DNA of 64,000 nt from Cylindrodendrum hubeiense (taxonomy: Eukaryota > Ascomycota > Sordariomycetes > Hypocreales > Nectriaceae): assembly GCA_014621425.1 (NCBI GenBank), contig JAANBB010000162.1:1-64000 (forward strand), given 5' to 3'. Positions 24,786 through 36,745 of this stretch are shown here, piece after piece. Each line of letters begins with the position of its first letter. The stretch's first letter is position 1. Below the pieces are notes generated by a model. The model did not search any database. It saw only the letters and a program-made list of their open reading frames with translations, and was not told where the DNA came from. A program made the translations under genes and the position numbers.

Positions 24786-26889
24786 TCAAACAATCTCAAC
24801 GTAGAGGAGGAGCTTCTCGTTTCGCTGAAGGGCAAAGTCAAGGTCGTTATCGCTCAGCAAGCTGGGCTTGTCTCCAGTCGCTTCATCCTTGTAAAAGAGT
24901 TGCAGCTGGTCACCGTCCGGAACCTTGAGGCGGTCTTGGATCTTATCATAGAGCTGTTGGAACTGAATGTCGGTTGGCACACGGATGGCGATCAGGTCCC
25001 CGTTGTAGTACATCTTGATCTTCATGGCGGATGCGGGTTGCTGCTGCTGGAGAGGTTGTTGCGTGAGGGATGTCTGGGAGGGTTGCGAAAGTGACGACGT
25101 CTGTCGTGACATGGCAGGGTTTCCATTCTGGCGCGCAGGTGCCGCTGAGAGCCCCGAGTACGAGCCCCCATTGAGGTTGTTTCGGGATGACTCCCTGGAT
25201 GCGCCGTCGCCAGGAGAATCATTTGACGAGGGCTGCGAGCCCTGAGAAAGACGGTACTCCTCGCCATTGCTATTAGGATCGATTTCGTAGTCTCCTTCTC
25301 GGGGAGCAAAGAACTGTCTGACCAAGTTGCATCGCGCGATGTAGTGCGGCTGGTTCAGCAGATTCTTGACGTAGGCATCCAGATTATGTAGTCTGCCTTC
25401 GGTGATTGCGTCCGTAACGTAATTAACGGGTCCGGGCATGTACGGTAGTGAACGCTTTTGTGTGCCAGTGTTGCCAGCCTCGGCAGGGAACTCAGTGAGG
25501 AGAGCAATCTGGAAATCGTAGAAGTCCTCATAGTATCGTGAGAGCTCCCAATGTCGGCCGTCGTCCAGAAGGGCCTCAATGACAAACCAGTACTTCTCCT
25601 CGGCGAAGCAATATCTCGGTATCCGCGCCTGTAAGGGTGCGAGGAGCTGCGTTGCCGGCTTGGGGACGAACTGGGCTTGCTGAGCCTGTTGCGAAGTTCG
25701 TGCTTGATCGGGATATCCTGGCTGCTGTGCGTGTCATATCAGTATGGTAGGGTTAAGAATAGTCCACGGGAACGACTTACACCTGGGCTACTGCCTTGAG
25801 AACTCTGCCCAGCATGCTGCTGAATACTCAGCCGCTCCATGCCCTGCTCCACGGCTTGTCCGGGCTGTCCGGGTGAGCCGCCGCCGCTGCTGCCACCACT
25901 ACCATTGTCGAACTTGCCCAACGTGATACTGCTGTTCTTATACTCGGCGGCCATCTTCTTCCACTCTTCCACCTTGGGAACGCCGGCTCTCTTAATAGCA
26001 TCTCCAGGGTTGTCGATCGCCCTGTCACTGGCCATATCTCGAATTTCCACAAATGACACGGGAATGAGTCCCGGTCCTCCCAACCGTCCGATCGGCTTCG
26101 CGACAAACCACTCAGGGTTGGACTGTGCAATGACAATAATGGCCTCGCCCGCCTTTGCCTCCAGTTCATCGGCCCTTTCCGCGGCAAAGTCGTACATTAC
26201 AATTCCATAGACCATGGCACCCGACTTTCCACCCGACTTGGAGACGCGATGGCCAAGAGCGGCTTGCACGGGCGACTGCGCAGCCGACTGCGTAGCCGAC
26301 TGAGTACCCGACTGAGTAGTCGCTGGCTGTACAGTCGAGGTCTCGCTGTATCCGGAATCGTGATCGGGGTTCTTCGTTGGCAGGGGTGGGTGTTCATCGG
26401 ATTGGCCGCTATCTCGCTCGGTTCGGCCAAGGGCTTGGAAGAAGGTGACAGGCACGAGGCCTCGGGCGTCAGGCAAGGCGGGGTTGCATGCCTCGTACCA
26501 GTCGGTATCGTTCTCGCGGCCGATAACGTGGAAGAAGTCGCCTCTCGAGAAGCTGAGTTCTTGGGCTGATTGCGCCTCATAATCGTAGAGAGCTCGAATT
26601 ACCTGCAGGGTTGGCTCCGCATCAGTGGCTGCACATCATCTGGTTGCGGTTCTGGAACATGGTGGGGAAGTGGCAAAATAACGCCAGGGGACGTGGGCAA
26701 GACATTCAGGATCGCGAAGTGGAGGCGAATCGGGAGTAGGAGGCAACCAACCTTCTTGGGCGGAACAATAGCGACGGGGCTCTTTGCGGCGATGGCGACA
26801 TTAGAGGCCCTCTCCCTCTCGGCAGCTTTTCCTGAAAATGGTCGAAACTGGAAGAAGCGCATTGTGGTCAGCACGGTGTGGTCTGACAT
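24786..26889 (-). CDS. bem1: Polarity scaffold Bem1/Scd2 (SH3-SH3-PX-PB1)
   Basis: Three exons: 26889-26752, 26602-25781 and 25724-24786 (introns of 149 and 56 bp), 632 aa. An ATG at 26862 is an equally good start. The first splice gives AIVPPKKVIRALYDYEAQ, the classic start of the first SH3 domain. A linker with TQSA-type repeats, in which 12-bp units occur at DNA level (26264-26330), leads to the second SH3 (MVYGIVMYDFAAERADEL...GLIPVSFVEI). A Gly/Ser-rich linker is followed by a PX domain (IPRYCFAEEKYWFVIEALLDDGRHWELSRYYEDFYDFQ...PYMPGP, described by its ends only) and a C-terminal PB1 domain (MKIKMYYNGDLIAIRVP...FALQRNEKLLLYVEIV). Bem1 links Cdc42, its exchange factor Cdc24 and PAK kinases at growth sites, and in filamentous fungi supports NADPH oxidase complexes. 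Confidence 0.95.
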
Positions 26890-29800
26890 GGAGTGACGAC
26901 GAAGCTGAACTCGGCAACGAGGGTCAAGCAGGGTTGGGCGGGGAGGGAAGGCGCGAGAGAACTCGTCGGAGCCCGAGTCTCTTCCAACGGCCAGAGCCTG
27001 AACCATATGAAAGGCGCCGTCGAGGCCCGATTGAATGAGCAGGAAAGAGGCAACACGGACGATCGGGGATCGGGGATCGGGGATCGAAAGCAGCGCAGGC
27101 TCCAGGGAAAGAGCAAACGGCAGAGGCGGAGGAGATGACGAACCTTCTTCATCTTGTGTAACTGGGTGCCTCCCGGGCAGTCGTGAAGTCTTTCGTCGCT
27201 TGAAGGTTGGAGGTTGGAAAAAAAGAGACCAGAATCGCGAGACCGGTTGGTTTGGTGGCACTACCGCCGGGCCCAGCAGCGTGCTACTACGGCTGCGGTA
27301 GGACTGGGCGCGGACTGGGCGCACACACGCACACGCACACGCAGGGGTGGGTGGGAAGGGGCGTAGCGTACGTCCGTAGCCTGTAGCGGGTTAAGGAATA
27401 GGAAGGAGGGGGGTGGGGACCCAGTTGCAGAGCAGTGGCCGATGGCAAAAAGTCGTCGAGGAATCGTCGTCGGCTTGTGCGGACGCGTGTGATTGATGGA
27501 GAGACTGAGAGGCTGCAAGAGTGCAATGTCGGGACTGCGTGCTGCACACTGCAGTGTTTTCCAGGGCTTGCGAAAACCCTCGAGGGAAATGATGAATAAA
27601 AGCGATGCCAATCGAATCTTCCGAGCCAGGGTCGTATTGTTTCCAACGACCTGCTTGGTCCGGTCGCCGTGTTCGTCAGTGGTCCCGGCGCTGTTGCTGT
27701 TGTCGCGCGACTCGACTCGGGCCAGGTATGAGGGCTGGCTCTTTTCGTGTGCGCTTTGCTGCGGCCTCGATTTTCTGGATCACTACAGCCAACTAGCACC
27801 CGCCGCCTGAGATATCCCAGCGCCTGCACAGAGTGTGTGGTAGGCGCCTTAGAGCGAAGGGGTGGGCAGGGCAGTTGTGTCTCAATTTTGTGGACGGCCG
27901 AAAGCGCCAATTTCCGGCCGGGTCTTTGTCGGAACCGCGAACGTGGGCTGCACCCAGCGCTCTGTTGGTGTTCAGGCGGCGGGGGATAGAGGGGTCGGGA
28001 TAGAGGGGTCGTATCGCGTCCGCAGCGATGTTGGAGGTGGCGGGTGATGGTCGTCGTCGTGTGTCAGGTGTCGGGTGCCGGCCGGTAGTTCGTCGTGGAT
28101 GAGAGTCGCCAGGGAGGATGGAAGAATGAAAAGATGCAAGGCCAGGAGAGAGACGAGGTCTGGGACGGAAGGGAGTGGGAGTCAGAAGAAAGCAAAAGAG
28201 GAGGGAGAGGGAATGGAGCTGGGGATGGATGGTGGTAATAGCTGGTCGCAGAGGTACATAGCTGTACGGGATAGGATAGCTGTGGTCGGTCTACGTAGGT
28301 GGCCCAGAGGTACCATCCAGTGGGTGTTAGTGAATGCGTTGCCTAGGAGCCTTGCTGGAGCTTAAAAGCTGGGAGCCCTCTGGCTGCGGCCAGAGACGTG
28401 GGCAACAGCCCTTCTAGGCCTAGGGCGCCATCTCGGGGGTGGCGGCATCGAATGGCCCAGGCTTCTATCATCTTCCTCGATTTAAAATGTGCTAATTGCA
28501 TCGCTCACTCTATCGCGTCCGCTTCCGCTTCCAGAGCCAATCCACGCCCTATTACCCCAATGCCCCCAAGCCACGTTCCAGGCCCTCCAGACCCTCCAGG
28601 CCCCCGAGCACCAGCGGTTGCGTGGGTGCGGCGTGTGGGTGGCCGGGAAGGGTGGGCGGATGCGTGCTGTCACTGGCATGGGAGCCTGGCGAAGGAAGGG
28701 AACGGGAAAGTTGGGAACATGGGATGGGATGACATGGGATGGGACCATGGATTCTCTACGCCATCCTCCCGCCCAATCGTCGGCCTGGCTCCTTGGCGCT
28801 GTTGGGCTGAGAGGTCAGAGAGAGGCCAGAGAGAGCCCACTACGAAATCGTCTGCAGAAGGTCCTAGACCCAGCAGGCTGTCGGCAAGGGGTGTGTGTCC
28901 TGCGTTGCCGCCACCGTTGGCCATGCCGTCGTCCCATCTCATCCCGGGTTTCTATGGGTGTGCAGGCAAATTATCCAGGGCCGCCGGTGGATTGCCTCAA
29001 GTAGAGAATCCTACATAGCACTGAACTTTGCAGCCCAGTGCGTGCCCGTTAGCAACCCAACCATGGCGCTACCACCTCGAGAAATACATGACTTACAACG
29101 CCCACCACCCTGGCAAGGAGGAGGGGGGGAGGAGGGGAGGAGGGGGGAGCAGAGGGAGACAGACGAACGAACGACACAAGACACACGCACGCGTGCAGGG
29201 ATCAATCTTGCAGTCGCCAGGGCCGCCAGGGGACCATGCATTGCAGTGCATGGCTAAGTCGTGCGGCACCGAGGATGACAATGGGGGACTCGCTCTGGCA
29301 CCCATCCATTCATTACACAGGATCGCTCGCTCTGATGCCGACTGCCGCCGGGCAAGGTCGACGACGGCCATGTTGCTCGAATTCTCGACCGGCGCGCACG
29401 CAAACAAGACATAGAGCCCACAACGAAGCCCACAACGGAGCCCACAACAACACCGCCACCAACGCGGGAAGGGTGGGTGCGTCAGTGTCTGTCAGAAAAA
29501 CAGACGACGTAGATGGCGACCGCCCAACACGCCCGAGGCCAGCCCTAGCCCGGCCCAGCCCAGCCCAGCCCAAAAGCAAAGGCGCGCCTGGACTGGCGTC
29601 GTTCCGGTGGCGCGGGGCATGATGGTTGCGACATGTTGGTGAAGATTGCCCGTCATCAGGCACAGAGGTCATGAGCCCCGAATGCCTGAGTGCCTGAGTG
29701 CCTGAAGTGCCTGAGTCGCCGTCGGCTTTCCGGTTTCATCGCCAGCAGCCCGGCCTGCGCAACTCTATGCTTTCTCCGGGATGGACCCATGCCGTGCCGG

Positions 29801-32158
29801 ATGCGACACTCTGCCATTCATGCGCCGCCAACCTCAAAGCATAACTCTCGAATGAATGCCTTGATGGTGGTGCGTGGTGCGCGGTGAGCGGTGCGTGTCC
29901 AAACGAGCAATACGCACGCCGTGCATGGAATTTGCGATGCGCCTGCAAATGTAGGTACCCATCCAACCATCCATCCATCCATCCATCAGATATCCCTTTA
30001 TTCCGGCATGCCCGTCTTCGCGAAACAACCCAACTTTGTCGTCTTCATCCCACGTCTCCATTCTCTCCGTCGCTTCCATCCATCCCTGTCCCACCCTGTC
30101 CCTCCTGCCCATCCGGATGCGTCTCCCCGTCGGCCAGGGACACACTGTAGAATCTGGCGTAATTACCTCCCCGGCCACATGGTGAACCCAGCTTGTGGGT
30201 TGTTTTCGTCAGTCACGGATAGACCCTTTGGCCCTCCAGCATCGAGTTACTACGTAGTTGGCGGCCTTGACACCATCTCGGCCAGCCCACCCACACAATC
30301 GCTTCTCTACGCGCTCATGTCTGGACCCTACTGTAGGTACAATTATACCAGCCAACGGCCGTCGCTCATTGCTTCTCCCACAACCGCCTTTTCTCTTGCT
30401 ATGCATGCACGTCCTGTCCAGCCGCCCACCCCAAGGGCCCAAACCACCTCGATTCGACGATCCAGCCGCCGATCTCAACGCAACACAGTCCCTAGCGGGA
30501 GGGCCCCCGGCCTGGTGCCCAGCTCAGAGTGGGTGAACTGGGCGATTGGATGGTCAATTCGTGGGATGTGTGGAGTTCAGCCCAACGTTTTGCGCCAGGA
30601 CCGGCCACGTTCAAGACCTTGGCAGGCAATTGCAAGACAGGTGAACCAGCGAGCATCGCCATATCGCCCCGTCACCCGCCATCACCGTCCTCGCCCGACC
30701 GCCGCCTCCGTCACGCAGCATCCAATCCAAGACACGCCTACAACAAATGTCCGTAGCCAACTGCCTCTCCCGACACGCCGGCACACCCTGCCCGACCACG
30801 CCAATGCTGGGTCTTGTGCCTCGTGGCCGAGATGGGCAACCCCCGGGGTTTTGGGGTGTACCGCAGGGGTCCTCCACCTCCGGTCCCCGTTCCGGTCCCC
30901 GGCCCTCCTCGGGGCGCCGCCCAATGTGGCAGGACTTGTCGACATTCCAGATTTTCACCACGTTATCATTACATCCATCCCTAGCCTCTGCTACACAAGA
31001 CGCGTTCCTCGCTCGTCGCTCGTCTAATTCATGCATCCTTTCTCGGCGTTCCTTTTAGCCGCCCCCGCCCTCCCTACTTGAAACCTCCCCCGCCACTTGG
31101 GCCATCCCTAATAACGCCTCTTGACATGCACCACGATCCATCCCGCTCCCCACTTCCTTCCATTGCATGCTATGTAGTAGGGGCTGTAGAGCCAAGCCTT
31201 GAACACACGTCATCTCCCAAACAAAGTTCAGCAGCTTGTTCCTACTCCTCACAGGGTTTCAACTGCAGCCCAAGGTGACAAGTCGGTTCTGTGCCGTGCG
31301 AAGTTCGAGGCCCTTGTCTTAAAGACCCAACTCGGTCCCTTGCAGGGCAATAATGTCCGACTCCCCTTGCCTACCTAGGTACCTACCTCAGGTAACATCA
31401 ACCCTTGCTTGTATAGGTCTATCCGAATGTCTACATGGTTGACCTCCCAGTTACGTCTCAATTACAAGACATCGTAAAATCAAAATGACTTTCTTCCCCT
31501 GGCACCATGCTCCTCAGTCACACACCATGTGGCGTTCTCGGTGAGTACTAAAATCGCGAATAATACTTGATTGACTTAATGCAGTATCTAGTTAAGGCTC
31601 CTATAAACTCCAATATCCGACCATGTCTACCTAAATGCGCTAAGGGAAGTGAGTAGTAGAGCAAAGGGCATCAAAAGCATCAATACGCCTTGCGCCTCTA
31701 GCTCACAATCCTCAACTGCAGCTGGGTTTAGACTGGTTTTCGAAACCGTCCCCAAAAAGCCTGAAGAGCGTTGAGCTCTGGCCCATGCATCCCATTCATC
31801 CAACTTTTCCGTCCGTCCAACGTTAAAAACAGTATGTGCACATTCCGCATGCAAATGATGCGGTAGGCCGTCGTAGTAGCTATGGTTAATCGGTCGGGTG
31901 TCAGGAGTAAGGAGTGACGAGCACTCCTCCGTCGTCTGACCATCGAGAATGTAATCATTTGTACGCCCGTGAGGCAAGCAAGAGGGTATCAGGTGTTGAG
32001 AAAAGGTCGTGTCTACATGGATGATGGCTCATCATCCAGACCGAAGGAGTCATATATAATCGGGCAGAAACCGGCAATACGCCGATCCGCGAGACGCCCG
32101 GCGAGGTCGCGTGAAGAGAGAAGAAAGGGGGGTAGGACATAATGCGAAAGGAAAGAGA
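26890..32158. other. 5.3-kb stretch without a supported gene
   Basis: This lies between the start of bem1 (-) and the 3' end of thp3 (-). It is full of low-complexity DNA: GA-rich tracts (28130-28215, 29115-29160), repeats of TGCCTGAG (about 29685-29715), AGCCCACAACG-like units (29411-29455), and CCAT repeats (29958-29992). Open frames of up to 378 codons (29891-31027, +) are Pro/Ser/Arg-rich, lack domains and overlap frames on the other strand. Some of it could be a long bem1 leader or a non-coding RNA, but nothing in the sequence shows this. Confidence 0.5.
29958..29992. repeat. (CCAT)n tetranucleotide repeat
   Basis: Several CCAT units in a row (ATCCAACCATCCATCCATCC and onward), in non-coding DNA. 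Confidence 0.85.
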
Positions 32159-33819
32159 TCAAATCTGGCCTTTGATGTCCACTTTCCGGAATGCAGCGGA
32201 CCGAGAGTTCTCGAAAAGTAAACCGGCTTTGCCAGTCAAGAACGCAATGTACTCTGTCCGGTCTTCCAGAAGGTCTTGACCATGGTTGTCAATGATGAAC
32301 TGAGCCGCATCAGCATCGGACTCGAAACCGAGTTCCTCAGTGATGAAGCGAAGTTTAACATCCGGCTTGTATCTACGTTGAAGTTAGTAATCGAATCATT
32401 CATTCAAGTGGGGTGAGGGGAAACATACGCTTTGCACATATTGCACAGTGCAGCAAGCCGCTCTCGGACAACAAACATATCCATCAGGTATGCTCCCATG
32501 TTTGGGGTGTCCAGGTATAGCTGGAAAAACTTGTGGTAGTTACCCAGCGCCAGTGATGATCGCACCTCTAAAGCATGCTTGATCGCCCTCTCCTCCTTCT
32601 CCGCTGTGGTTAGATCTGCCAAAGTGTCGTTCAAGCCGGTTCGATTGGCAGTGTGGATAAAGTAAAGTATACGATACGCCTTGAATTCAATGGGGTTGCC
32701 CTTGAGACCCAGGGCATACAACGATCGTAGCTGGGTCTGGCATTGATTATACTCACCGATATCCCCCTTCTCCAAGGCAATGCGGGCATGGATTTCATAG
32801 ACCGAAACGGTAAAGTCGTTCTTGAGGCGCTGCACAGTTAAGTCTTGACGCATGGACTTGAACTGATCACAGATGTACGAATAGTTGCTCTCCTTCTTCC
32901 ACTTCTTCTTCAGGAGGTCCAGCGTTTGACGCAAGATAGGTTCAGGACGGACTTTGGAAGGGACTGGAGGGGCCGTGAGACGCAGGTACTTCTTCTCCAA
33001 AATATCGCAGGTGCCAACGATAGGGCCCGCCGATGGCGGCGGTGGGCTGGGCGATCTGAGGGACTTGTATTCGTTCTCAAACCGACGCTTGCGTTTGTTG
33101 GCTTCCTTCTGGAACTTACTTGATTTCGGCAGGGGTTCGTCCATGGCAGAGCGCTTTTCGGGTGAGGGGTAGGTAATGCGGTCCTCAAGAGAAGATCGCG
33201 AGTTAGTAGAGCGCCAGGGGGTGTCATCATTGGCAAATTCGGAGGATTTTCGCTTCTTGGGGTTGAGTGAGTCGCGGGCACGCGAAGGGGTCACGGCGTG
33301 CTTGAGCTCCGCATCACGTTGAGCCTTGACAAAGGCTTGCGGCAAGGGCATGGTGTCCCAGTCGATCGTGTAGAGCGATCCGTCCTCCTTGGCGGAACCG
33401 ATGGTGTTCTTAAGCTTAGCCTCGATATCCGCACGAGAGACAGAGGGCTCATCATTTTGGGGAAGGAAAGATCGTTGGACATAATTTCGGACTGACTCGG
33501 GCCAGTCAACTTTGCCCTTAGCTGGTTCTGGCGCTGGGGTTGCACCATTCACTGGCGAAGCGGTAGTCATTTGGGGTTGTACGGGTGGCGGCGGAGGGAC
33601 ATATCCTCCATACGGGTTGGATGCGACGGGTGCGTACTGGCCAAACGTTTGGCGGACGGTAACGGGAATGAAGGCAGGGTCTGAGACGGAGGTCAGCATC
33701 GGAGCGATGGTCGAAAGGGGGCGAAGGGTTGACTGACTGGGCGGGTAGGCATACGAAGCCGGTGTCGATTGTTGGGCGACGCCTGGCGCCTGATGCGTCG
33801 CTGGCCAACTTGGCATCAT
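32159..33819 (-). CDS. thp3: Thp3/LENG8-like SAC3-GANP domain protein
   Basis: Two exons, 33819-32429 and 32372-32159 (intron of 56 bp), 534 aa. The N-terminal 150 residues are Pro/Ala/Gln-rich and disordered, with WPESVRNYVQRSF starting the conserved part. A basic stretch (KKRKSSEFA and KEANKRKRRFENEYK) looks like a nuclear localisation signal. The C-terminal half is a SAC3/GANP/Thp3 helical domain (about 300-520) with the family pattern ICDQFKSMRQDLTVQRL, FTVSVYEIHARIALEKGD and EYNQCQTQLRSLY. Yeast Thp3 pairs with Csn12 and works in transcription elongation and mRNA maturation; human LENG8 is the relative. Two adjacent ATGs open the frame. Confidence 0.92.
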
Positions 33820-34358
33820 GGCGACGGAGTTGGGGGTTTGGGGGGAAGAGTTTGTTAGTTTACGACAATGGGAGAGAGAAATGACAATATTCGAGACGGG
33901 ATCGATGAGAAAAGTAACGTCGATGATGGGTCTGGGTCAAGAAGGAAGAGGCAACGAGGCAACCGCCGGAGGTATTTTTGGCCTGAAATGTCGTGGCGGT
34001 CAAGTCTCGTGACACACCGGCAGAACCACGGCTATTTGCACACGCTTAACTTCATCGCTGTCAGAGCTTATCGCCATAGTGGGGCCGATGCCCTGAGGGG
34101 CGTCCAACTGTGCTTCATCTGAACGACCCTGAACGAGTCACTGTTGTCAATATCCCGAACCGAATATCCGCTGCCGTTGGTAATAAACTCACCTCGTTAC
34201 TTTTCCGGATTCCGCCCTCCTGCAGTGCCATCTGCGTGTTCGCCAAGAAACCGCTGGCCTTTCTATTGTGTTGACCGCCGCCCGTTCATCAGAGCACCGA
34301 GGGGCAACAGGCTACAACGTCATAACTGCTGACACGTGCTTGTCGTTGTACATGACGG
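33820..34358. promoter_or_regulatory. Divergent promoter region thp3/vps36
   Basis: 539 bp between the starts of thp3 (-) and vps36 (+). An out-of-frame ATG at 34352 begins a 21-codon open frame that overlaps the true vps36 start at 34359, so a short upstream open reading frame is possible. Confidence 0.5.
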
Positions 34359-36366
34359 ATGTTTCTAAAATCCATCGACCTCACTACGGCATTACGGCCC
34401 TCGTACCTCCCGGATGAGGTGCTCCTTTTTGTTCGGGACAACGTTGGTTTGTATGAGGGGTAAGTTTGTCGGTTGCGGGGCGAGTCAAGCAGCACGTTGA
34501 CGCAAGACCAGGAAGTCCAAGCTCCGGGATCAACAAAATGGCCAGGTGTACCTGACCTCACATCGAATATGCTATGTTGATCAGAAGGAGCCGCGCAAAA
34601 GGTCTGTGGCGCTGGATTTGAAGGACGTGGACCGCCATGAGTTCTATGCCGGCTTTCTCAAATCATCGCCAAAGGTCACACTGGTGCCGAAACCTCTGAA
34701 ACGAGGGTCATATCACACTCGCGTCCTCTCCAGTGTCTCGAGCTCACCCAGAAGTGTCCCTGGTTCTCCTGGACATTCCGAAGGAGCATACAGGCCACCA
34801 GCCGACCCTCCAACTGCCACCGCCGCCACCTGGGTTTGCACCATCTGCAGTTTCTCTAATCCCGTCCCCTCCAACTTTGATCCAACGGCTGCCAACGCCC
34901 ATACACCCCTACCACCATGTCTTGCCTGTGGTATCAAGCCGACTTTAAGCCATGTACTGAAGGCAGCGATATCCAATGCTAACAACCGCCCTTCTCCATC
35001 CCCGGCCATCTCAACTAGTTCACCGCTCGCACTTCGATCAGGACCCTCCGACCCTCAATCCATGTCTGAGAGCCAGGGCGATCTATTAACTTCGCAGCTG
35101 GGTGACATGTCCATAGGGGGCTTAAATGGGACAAATGGCAAGGGAGCATCATTTGAGTGCCCTCGATGCACCTTCTCGAACCACCCCTCATTAAACTCCT
35201 GCGAGATGTGTGGTGCATCTCTCGTCTCAAGAGACATCCCGACATCTGTCCAACAGGACTCAATGTCAGATGCCACCAGGGCTGAATCCCCTGGCCCTGT
35301 CAAGGACCAGAGCAAGGGTCAAAACGACATGCCTGAAAATATCAAGCTCTCGTTTCGAGGGGGAGGAGGTCCAATATTTTACGAACGGTTAAAGGGCTCC
35401 ATGACCCAGCGCAAATGGCTACTTCATAACGCCCCTCCTGCCCCCAAGACCAACCGGATGTTGAATGAGAGCAACGGCAATGGCTCTCCTGGTAGTCCCT
35501 CAGGGGGTCGAGCCAAGACTGCAGGCATCGCCGGTTTGGAACAGCTTGGTCTGAACATGCGCAAGAACAACGAGATACTAATAGGAAGTGCCTTTGAGGA
35601 TCTTGAGGCTCTGATGGCTTCTGCAAAGGACGTCATTGCTCTCGCTGAGCGGTTTGCACGACAAACCAACAATGGGCAAGATAGTGCAACGGCTGAAGAG
35701 AATGCCATATTAGCAGAATCGGCCAGCCAGTTGGGTCTGATTACAACGAAGGACATCGTAGGCGGAGGCAGCTCTGAATCGCTGTACTTGTCCGAGCTGT
35801 CTCGCAACCTGGCTGAGTTCCTGACTGATGACTCGAGAGGAGTTCTCAAGAAGGCTGGTGGCATCATCACTCTGGTTGACCTATGGGCAATGTTCAATAG
35901 AGCTCGCGGTGGCGTCGAGCTCGTCAGCCCCATGGACTTCGAAAAGGCAGCCCGTCTCTGGAGCAAGCTCAAGCTCCCTGTGCGCCTCCGCACGTTTCGA
36001 AGTGGCGTCATGGTCGTGCAGAGCCGAGACCGCACCGACTCGACGACTGTCAAGACCCTCCTATCCTGGCTGCAGGACCTGCACGAGTTCCCGCCCGACC
36101 GCGACGTGCCCTGGGACTGGCAGGTGTTCGGCCGTGGCGTTACCGCGCAGGAGGCTGCCGAGCGGTTCGGCTGGAGTCTGGGCGTTGCGGAGGAGGAACT
36201 GATGATGGCGGAGGAGCGGGGTGCGCTGTGTCGTGAGGAAGGTCTTGAGGGCTTGAAGTTCTGGGTCAATTACATCGATGACGGTGACACGGCGAAGGTC
36301 AAGGGTAAAGTGCGAAAGGAGCATGACCAAATCATGAGTGCGTTGAAGCACAGTGGACTTCTTTGA
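34359..36366 (+). CDS. vps36: ESCRT-II subunit Vps36
   Basis: Two exons, 34359-34459 and 34512-36366 (intron of 52 bp), 651 aa. The first exon encodes MFLKSIDLTTALRPSYLPDE, the family N-terminus, and the splice gives YEGKSKLRDQQNGQVYLTSHRI, the GLUE (split-PH) domain. Into this domain are inserted two zinc modules, WVCTICSF...PCLACG (about 140-170) and the clean NZF FECPRCTFSNHPSLNSCEMC (about 248-268). The GLUE remainder (KLSFRGGGGPIFYERLKG) and the EAP30 winged-helix region (about 355-640) follow. Vps36 binds ubiquitin and phosphoinositides on endosomes and sorts cargo into multivesicular bodies. The first ATG at 34352 is rejected because its frame closes after 21 codons. Confidence 0.95.
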
Positions 36367-36745
36367 AACACGATACAAGCATACTGAGCGGGAGCATTAG
36401 ACAATCTTTCAAATCAACAGCGTTAGAGATGAGGTTCATTCCACAAGAATACCAATGGCACATAGCACCCAGCAGCTATCACAATTTGCAAAGAGGCTTC
36501 GCCTTTCGGCTCACTGTGGTTTAGGCATCATTGCTTAGGAATAAGAGCTTGTGATATGAAAGGTCACATTTCATTTAGGCGCATCTAGTCGTAAGCCGGT
36601 ATTTCCATACATCCATTCCGTTAACCGCAACTCCATCGCCATCCCCATACTCCATACATAAACAGTCTGCTCGCTCTAAGGCGGCGTATCCCTTGCAAGT
36701 AGTACAATCATCAGCTAATATGAATCGCCCCCGTAATCTCGAAAA
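36367..36745. other. Convergent intergenic region
   Basis: 379 bp between the 3' ends of vps36 and the CENP-B-like gene. No gene or repeat seen. Confidence 0.5.

Noticed and set aside
28398..29018. 206-codon open frame (+)
   Set aside because: Composition of translated simple sequence (Pro, Arg, Trp, Gly); other frames are open as well.
29891..31027. 378-codon open frame (+)
   Set aside because: Pro/Ser/Arg-rich with no domain, overlapping long frames on the other strand in low-complexity DNA; no ordered hydrophobic core.
35424..36269. 281-codon open frame (-)
   Set aside because: Antisense shadow of vps36.
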